10,733 bases of DNA from an uncultured Clostridia bacterium (GCA_947631315.1 CANRLA010000043.1:1-10733); one strand, 5' to 3'; shown: positions 1 through 6,896, numbered from the stretch's first letter. The notes: generated by a model not told the origin, from the letters alone. Numbers and translations: made by a program.

Positions 1-50
1 ATCCTAGATAAATGACCATTCTAGACAGAACCCGGCTTACAGATTTACTA
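1..50 (+). ncRNA. rnpB: RNase P RNA, 3' end (partial)
   Basis: The first 50 bases match the conserved 3' end of bacterial RNase P RNA, the catalytic RNA that trims the 5' leader from precursor tRNAs. The diagnostic string is ACAGAACCCGGCTTA at 25-39, preceded by GATAAATGACC at 7-17, the same order as at the 3' end of the E. coli and Bacillus RNAs. The last bases, AGATTTACT (41-49), would form the 3' strand of the closing P1 helix; its partner lies left of the window. The 3' end is placed near 49-51 by analogy. Only the tail is present, so structural class cannot be decided. A stem-loop terminator follows at 71-134. Confidence 0.88.
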
Positions 51-70
51 AAAATAAGATAATTTAATTG

Positions 71-134
71 ATGGTGTGTAGTTTTATATGTTATTTTACT
101 TAACATATAAATATACACCATTTTAAAATTTTTT
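71..134 (+). terminator. Stem-loop terminator after rnpB, possibly shared with the convergent gene
   Basis: The arms 71-93 and 101-121 pair as a 7-bp outer helix (ATGGTGT/ACACCAT) and an 11-bp inner helix (TTTATATGTTA/TAACATATAAA), separated by a small asymmetric internal loop, with a 7-base apical loop. T-rich sequence follows at 121-134, on the plus-strand side, so it best serves rnpB. The minus-strand pseudouridine synthase ends at 159 and could also use the hairpin, but no T-run follows in that direction. Confidence 0.7.
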
Positions 135-158
135 ATTAACTATTAATTTCATTATAGA

Positions 159-1034
159 TTATAAATTATTCATTCTAATAATTTGACTCATATCATCAGG
201 AATTGGAGAAGTTATACATATTTCTTTACGAGTTACTGGGTGAATAAACTTCATATTATAACAATGTAATGCTTGCCTGTTAATTAACTCTGATTTAGTT
301 CCATATAGAGAATCTCCTAAAATAGGATGATTTATAGAAGATAAATGAACTCTTATTTGATGAGTTCTGCCAGTTTCTAAACTACATTTTACTACTGATA
401 AAATTCCATCATTTACATTTAATGTCTTGATTACTTTATAATTAGTAATAGCATTATCTCCATTTTCATCAACACATCTTTCAATTATACTATCATTTTT
501 TCTTTTAATTGGTCTATTGATGGTGCCCTCCTTGATTTCAAATTCTCCTTTAGCAATTGCAATATATTCTTTAAGTAAAACTTTTATATTTTCTTGTATG
601 TATTCACTTTTGGCAATAATAACAATCCCTGAAGTATCTTTATCAAGCCTATTGGTTATTCTAATCTTTTTATGAATATTGTTTGTATCATAATAATATC
701 TTATACCATTTGATAAACTATTTTCATAATGATTAATAGAAGGGTGAACAGGCATAAATGGGCTTTTTTCAATGATAAGTAGCCATTCATCTTCATATAA
801 AATATTAAATTTAATTTCTTTATTTGGAATGATATTTGAGTTATCCTCAATAAAATCTAAATTAATAGTAATTACATCGTTTTCATGCAAAATAGTATCA
901 TAGCGTAATTTAGAACCATTTACATATATGCAATCATTCTTGATTTTTTTATATAATCTGTTAGAGATAGAAAGTCGTTCTTTTAAAATTCTTACTAAAT
1001 TAGTATCATTCTTCACTACATATTTGATTTCCAT
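159..1034 (-). CDS. RluA/RluD-family 23S rRNA-type pseudouridine synthase
   Basis: A 291-residue RNA pseudouridine synthase of the RluA/RluD family, which isomerises uridine to pseudouridine in structured RNA, usually large-subunit rRNA. Residues 1-60 form an S4-like RNA-binding domain (ILKERLSISNRLYKKIKN then VYVNG-like IYVNG). The catalytic domain carries NRLDKDTSG at 128-136 with the expected catalytic Asp131, and TGRTHQIRVH at 211-220. Length is normal for the family. The frame is open upstream to 1115, but I start at Met 1034: the S4 domain begins there, family members start similarly (MEIKY...), and a near-consensus promoter occupies the upstream stretch. No Shine-Dalgarno precedes this ATG, so initiation appears leaderless. 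The exact RNA target cannot be read from sequence. Confidence 0.88.
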   Translation of the reverse strand: MEIKYVVKNDTNLVRILKERLSISNRLYKKIKNDCIYVNGSKLRYDTILHENDVITINLDFIEDNSNIIPNKEIKFNILYEDEWLLIIEKSPFMPVHPSINHYENSLSNGIRYYYDTNNIHKKIRITNRLDKDTSGIVIIAKSEYIQENIKVLLKEYIAIAKGEFEIKEGTINRPIKRKNDSIIERCVDENGDNAITNYKVIKTLNVNDGILSVVKCSLETGRTHQIRVHLSSINHPILGDSLYGTKSELINRQALHCYNMKFIHPVTRKEICITSPIPDDMSQIIRMNNL

Positions 1035-1043
1035 AATGTATAA

Positions 1044-1072
1044 ATTATAGCAAAAATTCAATATTATTTCAA
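1044..1072 (-). promoter_or_regulatory. Sigma-A promoter of the pseudouridine synthase gene
   Basis: On the minus strand: TTGAAA (1072-1067), a 17-base spacer, then TATAAT (1049-1044), with an extended -10 TG at the end of the spacer. This is near consensus. Transcription should begin about 1037, only some three bases before the ATG at 1034, implying a leaderless or near-leaderless mRNA. Confidence 0.7.
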
Positions 1073-1079
1073 TTTTATA

Positions 1080-1108
1080 TTGTACTTTTTTATTTTTTTT
1101 TATATAAT
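1080..1108 (+). promoter_or_regulatory. Sigma-A promoter of pta
   Basis: TTGTAC (1080-1085), a 17-base T-rich spacer and a perfect TATAAT (1103-1108). The predicted start near 1115 leaves a leader of about 43 bases containing the pta ribosome binding site. The -35 box lies 7 bases from that of the divergent promoter. Confidence 0.6.
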
Positions 1109-1157
1109 ACATCATGTATTTAGTCTATTAAAATTTAGTAAGAAAAGGAGAAATTTT

Positions 1158-2165
1158 ATGGATTTCATTGATAAAATGAAAGATTTAGCTAAAAAGGATA
1201 TTAAAACAATAATACTTCCTGAAAGTGATGATATAAGAATTCTTAAAGGTGCAGAAATAGTTCTAAATGAAGAATTTGCAAATATTATCCTTTTAGGAAA
1301 TGAAGCAGATATAAATAAAAAAGCAAGTGAAAATAATATAAATATACAAAATGTACAAATAATAGACCCATCAACTTCAGACAGATTAGATTATTATGCA
1401 GAAACATTGTATGAATTAAGAAAAGAAAAAGGCATGACTTATGAAGATGCTAAAAAAATATTAATAGAAAATTCAAGATATTTTGGAACAATGATGATAA
1501 AGGTAGGAGATGCAGATGGACTAGTTTCAGGTGCTAACCACCCTACATCTGATACACTAAGACCAGCACTTCAAATTATTAAAGGTGCACCTGGTGTTAA
1601 AACTGTATCTGCCTTCTTTATTATGGTTTTAAATGATAAAGAATTTGGTGAAGATGGAGTAATGATTTTCACAGACTGCGGATTGAATGAAAATCCTGAT
1701 AGTGAAGCGTTATCTGATATAGCTATTGCATCTAGTAAGTCATTTAATGAATTAATAAATAGTAGCGCAATACCAAAAATTGCAATGCTTTCATATTCAA
1801 CAAAAGGTAGTGCTAAATCAGAATTAACAGAAAAAGTAATTAATGCTACAAATCTAGTAAAAGAAAAATGCTCAAGTTTGCTTGTTGATGGGGAATTACA
1901 ACTTGATGCTGCAATTATTCCTGAAGTTGCAAAATTAAAAGCACCCGAAAGCAATGTTGCCGGGAATGCAAATATATTAGTTTTTCCTGATTTGAATTCA
2001 GGAAATATAGGATATAAACTTACTCAAAGATTTGGTCATGCACAAGCCTATGGACCACTTTGTCAAGGACTGGCTAAACCTGTAAATGACCTATCTAGAG
2101 GCTGCTCAAGCAATGATGTAGCAGGAATAGTTGCAATAACTGCTGTTCAAGCACAAAATAAATAG
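1158..2165 (+). CDS. pta: Phosphate acetyltransferase
   Basis: Converts acetyl-CoA and phosphate to acetyl phosphate and CoA in the cytoplasm, the first step of fermentative acetate production; the kinase genes for the next step follow directly. The 335-residue length fits the short single-domain class. Family motifs are LPESDDIRILKGAE (20-33), SGANHPTSDTLRPALQII (124-141), DGELQLDAAI (244-253), FPDLNSGNIGYKL (276-288) and KPVNDLSRG (307-315), with Ser313/Arg314 at the CoA/catalytic site known from the family. The frame is open upstream to 1080, but the start at 1158 is chosen because AGGAG (1146-1150) sits 7 bases before it and the upstream residues resemble no Pta and overlap the promoter. 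The NHPTSD variant of the usual HSTAD-type motif is a minor divergence. Confidence 0.95.
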   Translation: MDFIDKMKDLAKKDIKTIILPESDDIRILKGAEIVLNEEFANIILLGNEADINKKASENNINIQNVQIIDPSTSDRLDYYAETLYELRKEKGMTYEDAKKILIENSRYFGTMMIKVGDADGLVSGANHPTSDTLRPALQIIKGAPGVKTVSAFFIMVLNDKEFGEDGVMIFTDCGLNENPDSEALSDIAIASSKSFNELINSSAIPKIAMLSYSTKGSAKSELTEKVINATNLVKEKCSSLLVDGELQLDAAIIPEVAKLKAPESNVAGNANILVFPDLNSGNIGYKLTQRFGHAQAYGPLCQGLAKPVNDLSRGCSSNDVAGIVAITAVQAQNK

Positions 2166-2172
2166 TTAAAAC

Positions 2173-2218
2173 AATCTATTATCATCAATAATTATAAATG
2201 TAGCAGATATAATAGATT
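2173..2218 (+). other. Stem-loop between pta and the first ackA
   Basis: AATCTATTAT (2173-2182) and ATAATAGATT (2209-2218) are a perfect 10-bp inverted repeat around a 26-base loop. No T-run follows, so it is not a typical terminator. It could protect or process the pta-ackA transcript, or it could be chance in AT-rich DNA. Confidence 0.3.
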
Positions 2219-2253
2219 TAAAATAATACATAAAAACTTAAGGAGGAAATTTT

Positions 2254-3450
2254 ATGAAAATTTTAGTATTAAACTCAGGAAGCTCATCTTTAAAATATCA
2301 AGTAATTGATATGGATAATGAAGAAGTATTAGCTTCAGGATATTACGAAAGAATAGGAAGCGATAAATCATTTTTAACACATAAAGTTAATGGTGAAAAA
2401 ATTAAATTAGAAAATCCAGTTCAAGACCATTCAGAAGCGTTAAAATATGTAATGGAACAATTAATGAATGAAGAATATGGAGTAATAAAAAGCTTAGACG
2501 AAATTGATAGTATTGGACACAGAATAGTGCATGGTGGAGAAAAATTTAGTTCATCAGTATTAATTGACGACAATGTAATAAATGCAATAGAAGAATGTAG
2601 TAGCTTAGCACCACTTCATAATCCAGCTGGAATTCTAGGAATAAAGGCTTGTATGAAAGAAATGCCTGGAAAGAAAAATGTAGCTGTATTTGATACAGCC
2701 TTTCATCAAACAATTGCTAAAGAGAAATATATTTATCCAGTTCCTTATGAATATTATGAGAAATATGGAGTTAGAAAATATGGATTCCATGGTACATCTC
2801 ATATGTTTGTATCAAGAAGAATTGCAGAAGTTTTAGGAAAACCAGTTGAAGATTTAAAAATAATCAACTGCCATATAGGACAAGGTGCAAGTATTTGTGC
2901 AATAGAAAATGGAAAATCTGTTGAAACTTCAATGGGATTAACTCCAGTTGCTGGTATCCCAATGGGTTCTCGTAGTGGTGACTTAGATCCATCAATTGTT
3001 ACATTTATAATGAAGAAAGAGAATATGACACCTGATGAGGCAGATACAATGCTAAATAAAAAATCAGGATTATTAGGAATATCGGGAGTTTCGGCTGATA
3101 ATAGAGATATAGAAGAAGCAGTAGCAAGTGGAAATGAAATGGCTAAACTTGCACTAGATAGTTATCATTATTTAATAGCATCTTATATTGCAAGATGTGC
3201 AGTAGCAATGAATGGAGTAGATGTTATAACATTTACAGCAGGAGTTGGCGAAAGAGGATGTGAGTCAAGAGAAGAAATATGTAAACATTTAGGTTTTATG
3301 GGTGTAAAATTAGATGAACAAAGAAATAAAGATGCTTTTGCCGTAGAAGCAAAAATATCTAGTGATGATTCTAAAGTTCAAGTATACGTTGTCCCAACAA
3401 ATGAAGAATTAATGATTGCGAGAGAAACAAAAAGAATTTGTATGGAATAA
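2254..3450 (+). CDS. ackA: Acetate kinase, first paralogue
   Basis: Makes acetate and ATP from acetyl phosphate and ADP, the energy-yielding step after Pta. The 398 residues are full length. The family signature LVLNSGSSSLKYQ is at 4-16 (Asn7). Residues aligned to the Methanosarcina thermophila enzyme are kept: Arg90 (R91), His122 (H123), Asp147 (D148), His179 (H180), His207 (H208), Arg240 (R241) and Glu384/385 in PTNEE. The acetate-pocket valine (V93) is Val92. The adenosine-side HLGNG motif reads HIGQG (Asn to Gln210), as in the second copy. AGGAGG (2241-2246), 7 bases upstream, is the strongest ribosome binding site of the block. It starts 88 bases after pta without a clear terminator, so co-transcription is likely. 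Confidence 0.95.
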   Translation: MKILVLNSGSSSLKYQVIDMDNEEVLASGYYERIGSDKSFLTHKVNGEKIKLENPVQDHSEALKYVMEQLMNEEYGVIKSLDEIDSIGHRIVHGGEKFSSSVLIDDNVINAIEECSSLAPLHNPAGILGIKACMKEMPGKKNVAVFDTAFHQTIAKEKYIYPVPYEYYEKYGVRKYGFHGTSHMFVSRRIAEVLGKPVEDLKIINCHIGQGASICAIENGKSVETSMGLTPVAGIPMGSRSGDLDPSIVTFIMKKENMTPDEADTMLNKKSGLLGISGVSADNRDIEEAVASGNEMAKLALDSYHYLIASYIARCAVAMNGVDVITFTAGVGERGCESREEICKHLGFMGVKLDEQRNKDAFAVEAKISSDDSKVQVYVVPTNEELMIARETKRICME

Positions 3451-3511
3451 TAACTTGAAAATAAGTTAATTATCTAAGTAATTTTTATAATGAATTTCTT
3501 TTAAGATTTGG

Positions 3512-3541
3512 AAAGGTTTATGGGTAACCTTTTAAAAACCT
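3512..3541 (+). other. Alternative small stem-loops between the ackA paralogues
   Basis: AAAGGTT (3512-3518) pairs with AACCTTT (3526-3532). The overlapping AGGTTT (3514-3519) can instead pair with AAACCT (3536-3541), so the two helices exclude each other. No T-run follows. The element lies 30 bases before the second ackA and could tune its expression, but the helices are short and this is a tentative call. Confidence 0.25.
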
Positions 3542-3570
3542 AAATATATTTTATACAAGGATTTTATTAA

Positions 3571-4764
3571 ATGAAAATATTAGTTATAAATTGTGGTAGT
3601 TCATCATTAAAATATCAACTAATTGATATGAATGGAGAAAAAGTAATTTCAAAAGGGACTTATGAAAGAATAGGGGAGAAATCCTTTTTAACACATAAAA
3701 TAAATGGTGAAAAATATGTTTTAGAACATCCAGTAGCAAATCATAAAGAAGCACTTAATTTCGTAATCGAACAACTTTTAAATAAAGATTATCCATCAAT
3801 TCAAAGTCTAGATGAAATAAATGCAATAGGTCATAGGATAGCTCATGGAGGAGAATATTTTAATGGCTCTTGCATAATTGATGAAGAAGTTATTAAAAAG
3901 ATTGAAGCTTGTGGTACTTTAGCACCACTTCATAATCCTGCTGCAGTAGTAGGAATTAGGGCTTTCCAGGAATTAATGCCTGAAAAGCCAATGGTGGCAA
4001 CATTTGATACTGCATTCCATCAAACAATTTCGGAAGAAAGATATATTTATCCTATACCATATAAATATTATGAAAAATATGGTGTTAGAAAATATGGATT
4101 TCATGGTACTTCTCATTTGTATGTATCTCAAAGAATAGCAGAACTTATGAATAGACCAGTAGAAGATTTAAAAGTAGTTAATTGTCATTTAGGACAAGGA
4201 GCTAGTATATGTGCAATAAAAGGTGGTAAATCAGTAGAAACTTCAATGGGACTAACTCCAGCTGCTGGAATTCCAATGTGCGCGCGTTCAGGTGATTTAG
4301 ATCCAACAATACCAGGATTTATAATGAAAAAAGAAAATTTAACATCAGATGATATGGACAATATTTTAAATAAAGAATCCGGACTATATGGAATTAGTGG
4401 AGTTTCAAAAGATGTTAGAGATATAGAGGAAGCAAGCAGACAAGGAAATAAAAGAGCTCAACTTGCACTAGAACATTACAAATATGCAGTAGCATGTTTT
4501 ATTGCAAAATATGCTGTATCAATGCAAGGAATTGATGTAATTACTTTTACAGCCGGCGTTGGTGAAAACCAATCAGGAATAAGAAAAGGAATATGTGACT
4601 ATTTAGCTTATATGGGTGTTGAAATAGATGATGAAAAAAATTCAATTAAAGGTGAAGAAGTAGAAATCTCAACCAAAAATTCTAAAATACCTGTATGGGT
4701 TGTTCCAACAAATGAAGAAATAATGATTGCCAGAGATACACTTAGATTAGTAACTAATATTTAA
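3571..4764 (+). CDS. Acetate/propionate kinase family, second paralogue
   Basis: A second full-length acetokinase-family protein (397 residues), about 64% identical to its upstream neighbour by hand alignment. It keeps Asn7, Arg89, His121, Asp146, His178, His206, Arg239 and the C-terminal PTNEE, so it should be active. Two differences stand out. The position of M. thermophila Val93 in the acyl pocket is Ala91 (HRIAHGG against HRIVHGG), the change I recall from propionate kinases such as TdcD. The adenosine-side loop reads MCARSGDLDP instead of MGSRSGDLDP. It may therefore prefer propionyl or other short-chain acyl phosphates; that is inference. The ribosome binding site, AAGGA (3557-3561), is weaker than that of the first copy. 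The 120-base gap has no strong promoter or terminator, so read-through from pta-ackA is likely. Confidence 0.9.
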   Translation: MKILVINCGSSSLKYQLIDMNGEKVISKGTYERIGEKSFLTHKINGEKYVLEHPVANHKEALNFVIEQLLNKDYPSIQSLDEINAIGHRIAHGGEYFNGSCIIDEEVIKKIEACGTLAPLHNPAAVVGIRAFQELMPEKPMVATFDTAFHQTISEERYIYPIPYKYYEKYGVRKYGFHGTSHLYVSQRIAELMNRPVEDLKVVNCHLGQGASICAIKGGKSVETSMGLTPAAGIPMCARSGDLDPTIPGFIMKKENLTSDDMDNILNKESGLYGISGVSKDVRDIEEASRQGNKRAQLALEHYKYAVACFIAKYAVSMQGIDVITFTAGVGENQSGIRKGICDYLAYMGVEIDDEKNSIKGEEVEISTKNSKIPVWVVPTNEEIMIARDTLRLVTNI

Positions 4765-4847
4765 AAATATAATATATGATAAACATAGAATGTAGCTTTA
4801 GAATAGATTTTAACAAAAATTCTCAAATATAATATTAGGAGAAAAAA

Positions 4848-5399
4848 ATGAAAAAAAAGAAATATAGTAATAAAAATACTTTAAATGAAATATATGAAAA
4901 AGTAAATCATAATAAAAATAGTCAATTAGTTGAAATATCAGGAAAAGCTGAAGTAAAGTCTAATGTAAAAAATTTCTTAAATAATTATAAATTTATTGTA
5001 ATTACTATATTGATACTAATATTAATACTTTTAATTTATACATTTAAAAGTAATCCAATTATTATTCTGTATTGCATTGGATTTTTGGTTGCACTATTTT
5101 TACTTGTTATGTATTCAGCAAGCTATAAAATAACTTTAGATGAAAAAGAATTAAACGTATATATTAACTTTCAAAACACAAAAATAGATTCAGATAGTTT
5201 AGCAAATATATACATATCTAAAGAAAAAATGCACTTATTTTTTATACCGATATATAACTATAATTTAAATATTATATATATAAATGATGATACTCCAATG
5301 ATTATGTCTTTTCCAACAGTTATGATAAATAGAAAATCATTAGTTAAGCTATTTTCAATAATTAAAACAGAAAAAATAAAAAATGAGGATAAAAAATAA
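4848..5399 (+). CDS. Small membrane protein of unknown function
   Basis: A 183-residue protein I do not recognise. Residues 1-47 are polar and lysine/asparagine-rich. Two hydrophobic segments follow (about 48-66, with an ILILILILL run, and 69-90), joined by a very short turn, so both ends should be on the same side, probably cytoplasmic given the basic N-terminus. Residues 92-173 alternate hydrophobic and polar residues in a beta-rich pattern, which recalls bacterial PH-like domains carried behind two helices; this is a resemblance only. AGGAG (4837-4841) lies 6 bases before the ATG. It starts 83 bases after the second kinase without a clear promoter and ends at a strong terminator, so it may be the last gene of the pta-ackA transcript. 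Confidence 0.8.
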   Translation: MKKKKYSNKNTLNEIYEKVNHNKNSQLVEISGKAEVKSNVKNFLNNYKFIVITILILILILLIYTFKSNPIIILYCIGFLVALFLLVMYSASYKITLDEKELNVYINFQNTKIDSDSLANIYISKEKMHLFFIPIYNYNLNIIYINDDTPMIMSFPTVMINRKSLVKLFSIIKTEKIKNEDKK

Positions 5400-5404
5400 A
5401 TTAT

Positions 5405-5458
5405 AAAGAACTTAAATTTTCTTAGTAACTCTAATAAAGAAAATTTAGGTTCTTTTTT
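5405..5458 (+). terminator. Intrinsic terminator ending the kinase/membrane-protein block
   Basis: Arms 5405-5423 and 5437-5455 form a 19-bp stem with a single G-U pair around a 13-base loop, running directly into TTTTTT (5453-5458). It starts six bases after the upstream stop codon and separates this block from the sporulation genes. Confidence 0.85.
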
Positions 5459-5466
5459 ATAACTTG

Positions 5467-5495
5467 TCATATTTGTCTTATCTTCAGAATATAAT
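5467..5495 (+). promoter_or_regulatory. Candidate sigma-E (mother-cell) promoter of yabP-yabQ
   Basis: TCATATT (5467-5473), a 14-base spacer, then AATATAAT (5488-5495). This fits the Bacillus sigma-E pattern (KMATATT, N14, CATACAnT): complete at -35 and 6 of 8 at -10. Read as sigma-A, TTGTCA (5464-5469) to TATAAT (5490-5495) would need an over-long 20-base spacer. In B. subtilis yabP and yabQ depend on sigma-E. The predicted start is near 5502, about 30 bases before the yabP ATG. Confidence 0.5.
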
Positions 5496-5532
5496 TAAAT
5501 AGAGAAAATAGTAGGCAAATAGGGAGGAGATT

Positions 5533-5835
5533 ATGATTTCAGAAGAATATTCAAAAAACGTGTTAAAAAATGACACAATTCAGAATGTTATCTTAGAAAA
5601 TAGGCGAAAACTTTCAATTTCAGGAGTATTGGACGTTTTAAGCTTTGATGACCAAATTGTAATATTAGAAACAGAATTAGGAATGCTTACAGTTAAGGGA
5701 GAAGATTTAAGAATAAATAAATTAAGCATAGATACAACGGAAGTTGTAATTGAGGGAACTATTAATAATTTAAGTTATAGTGAAAAACAAGATAAAAAAT
5801 CTTCAGGTAGTTTTATTGGAAAAATATTTAAATAA
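5533..5835 (+). CDS. yabP: Sporulation protein YabP
   Basis: A 100-residue YabP-family protein, required for normal spore formation in Bacillus and made in the mother cell. The recognisable core is LENRRKLSISGVLDVLSFDD (21-40), then LETELGMLTVKGEDLRINKLSID (45-67) and VVIEGTI (71-77), a small all-beta repeat fold typical of the YabP/YqfC superfamily; close linkage to yabQ and divIC favours YabP over YqfC. The tail (84-100) is polar. A strong ribosome binding site, GGAGG (5523-5527), sits 5 bases before the ATG. It is the first gene after the terminator at 5405-5458, with a sigma-E-like promoter at 5467-5495. The upstream S4-domain gene (yabO/hslR) often found before yabP is absent here. Confidence 0.92.
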   Translation: MISEEYSKNVLKNDTIQNVILENRRKLSISGVLDVLSFDDQIVILETELGMLTVKGEDLRINKLSIDTTEVVIEGTINNLSYSEKQDKKSSGSFIGKIFK

Positions 5836-5889
5836 TTAAAAAAATATAAATAAATTACTTCAATATAATCATTATAAAAGGAGATTTTA

Positions 5890-6462
5890 ATGATTAATAA
5901 CCAGCTAACTCAGTTTTTCTTATATATAGTTTCCGGAATGGCTATAAGCATTTTTTTTGACATATTTAGAGTATTGAGAAAGTCAATTAAGACATCAAAT
6001 ATTATAACATACATAGAAGACACCATTTTTTGGATAATAGTAGGTTTATTTCTAATTTGGGAAATATTTACCATAAGTTATGGAGAATTAAGAGGATATA
6101 TATTTATCGGAATTATATTAGGAATAGGCATATATTTAGTAACAATTAGCAAATTTTTTATTAATGTTAATGTTAAAATATTAAATTTCTTTAAAAAAAT
6201 TATTCATAAAATAAGTAATGTAATTAGAAATATTTTTAGCCATTTATTAAAACTAATTAGACCATTTTTTATTTTAATAAGAAAACCAATATGCTTTTTG
6301 TTTGTTAACTTAAGAAAAATTTCAAATAACTTTCAACTAGAATCAACTAAAAAAATTAAAAATAGAAAACCTAAAAATAAAAATAATAGAAGTAATGTAA
6401 ATAAAAAGCACAATAATTTAAAGAAATTTCAAAGAGCAAAATCAATAAGTAAAAACAATTAA
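5890..6462 (+). CDS. yabQ: Spore cortex biosynthesis protein YabQ
   Basis: A 190-residue YabQ-family membrane protein, needed for cortex formation and located in the outer forespore membrane in Bacillus. The family hallmarks are the N-terminal FFDIFRVLRKSIK (22-34), EDTIFWIIVGLFL (43-55) and GELRGYIFIGIILGIGIYL (65-83). Hydrophobic segments fall at about 6-24, 44-62 and 70-89, with a weaker one near 120-140. The C-terminus from 153 is an extremely basic, asparagine-rich tail that is probably disordered and cytoplasmic. AAGGAG (5878-5883) lies 6 bases before the ATG. It follows yabP by 54 bases with no terminator, consistent with one transcript. Confidence 0.93.
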   Translation: MINNQLTQFFLYIVSGMAISIFFDIFRVLRKSIKTSNIITYIEDTIFWIIVGLFLIWEIFTISYGELRGYIFIGIILGIGIYLVTISKFFINVNVKILNFFKKIIHKISNVIRNIFSHLLKLIRPFFILIRKPICFLFVNLRKISNNFQLESTKKIKNRKPKNKNNRSNVNKKHNNLKKFQRAKSISKNN

Positions 6463-6537
6463 AATGAATAAAAAAGAAGGATTTTGTATTTTTATGTAGA
6501 AAAATATATTAGATTATTTTATTTTTTAGGAGTTAAG

Positions 6538-6804
6538 ATGAAAATTAATATCACGCGTATTCTTTTTGTTGCCTTTGCGATATATGTAGTATATACCTTT
6601 ATTTCGCAACAAAAATTATTAAATACTTATGCTAAAGAAGATAGAGATTATAGAAATCAAATAGAACAAGCTAATGAAACAAAAAAAGAATTATCCGAAA
6701 CTTTGGAAAGTCTAAACTCTACAGAATATATAGAGCAAATAGCAAGGGATAAATTAGATATGTATTTACCTAATGAGAAAGTTTATATTGATATAACTCA
6801 GTAA
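6538..6804 (+). CDS. divIC: Septum formation initiator DivIC/FtsB
   Basis: An 88-residue bitopic division protein that, with FtsL and DivIB/FtsQ homologues, forms the coiled-coil complex activating septal wall synthesis. It has a short cytoplasmic N-terminus, one membrane segment (about 7-22), a coiled coil (25-60) and the family C-terminal motif YIEQIARDKLDMYLPNEKVY (64-83). The frame is open to a TTG at 6484, but AGGAG (6528-6532) lies 5 bases before the ATG at 6538, and a short N-terminus before the membrane helix is normal. The yabP-yabQ-divIC order is conserved in Bacillus and many clostridia. As an essential division gene, it probably needs a vegetative promoter besides the sigma-E-like one; none is obvious in the 75-base gap. 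Confidence 0.9.
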   Translation: MKINITRILFVAFAIYVVYTFISQQKLLNTYAKEDRDYRNQIEQANETKKELSETLESLNSTEYIEQIARDKLDMYLPNEKVYIDITQ

Positions 6805-6809
6805 TATTA

Positions 6810-6838
6810 GTAGTATAAAAATTTTATACTGCTTTTTT
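6810..6838 (+). terminator. Intrinsic terminator after divIC
   Basis: GTAGTATAAA (6810-6819) pairs with the complementary arm ending at 6832 (10 bp with one T-G pair and a very small loop), followed at once by TTTTTT (6833-6838). It begins six bases after the divIC stop and separates it from rho. Confidence 0.75.
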
Positions 6839-6896
6839 ATTATAGATATACTTTTAAATAAGCAGCGCATTTATTTACTATTATTTTCCAAGACCG

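Noticed and set aside
1571..1954. Long minus-strand frame inside pta
   Set aside because: It is the reverse shadow of a strongly conserved gene, with no ribosome binding site or recognisable product.
4828..4833. TATAAT just before the membrane-protein gene
   Set aside because: No acceptable -35 box at 16-18 bases, and the implied start would fall in or beside the ribosome binding site.
5258..5470. Minus-strand frame over the end of the membrane-protein gene and its terminator
   Set aside because: It runs through a clear terminator stem-loop and has no family resemblance; it is the antisense of coding DNA.
6484..6537. Upstream TTG start for divIC
   Set aside because: The purine-rich site before it is only 3 bases away, and it would add a hydrophobic N-terminal extension not expected in the family; the ATG at 6538 has a well-placed AGGAG.
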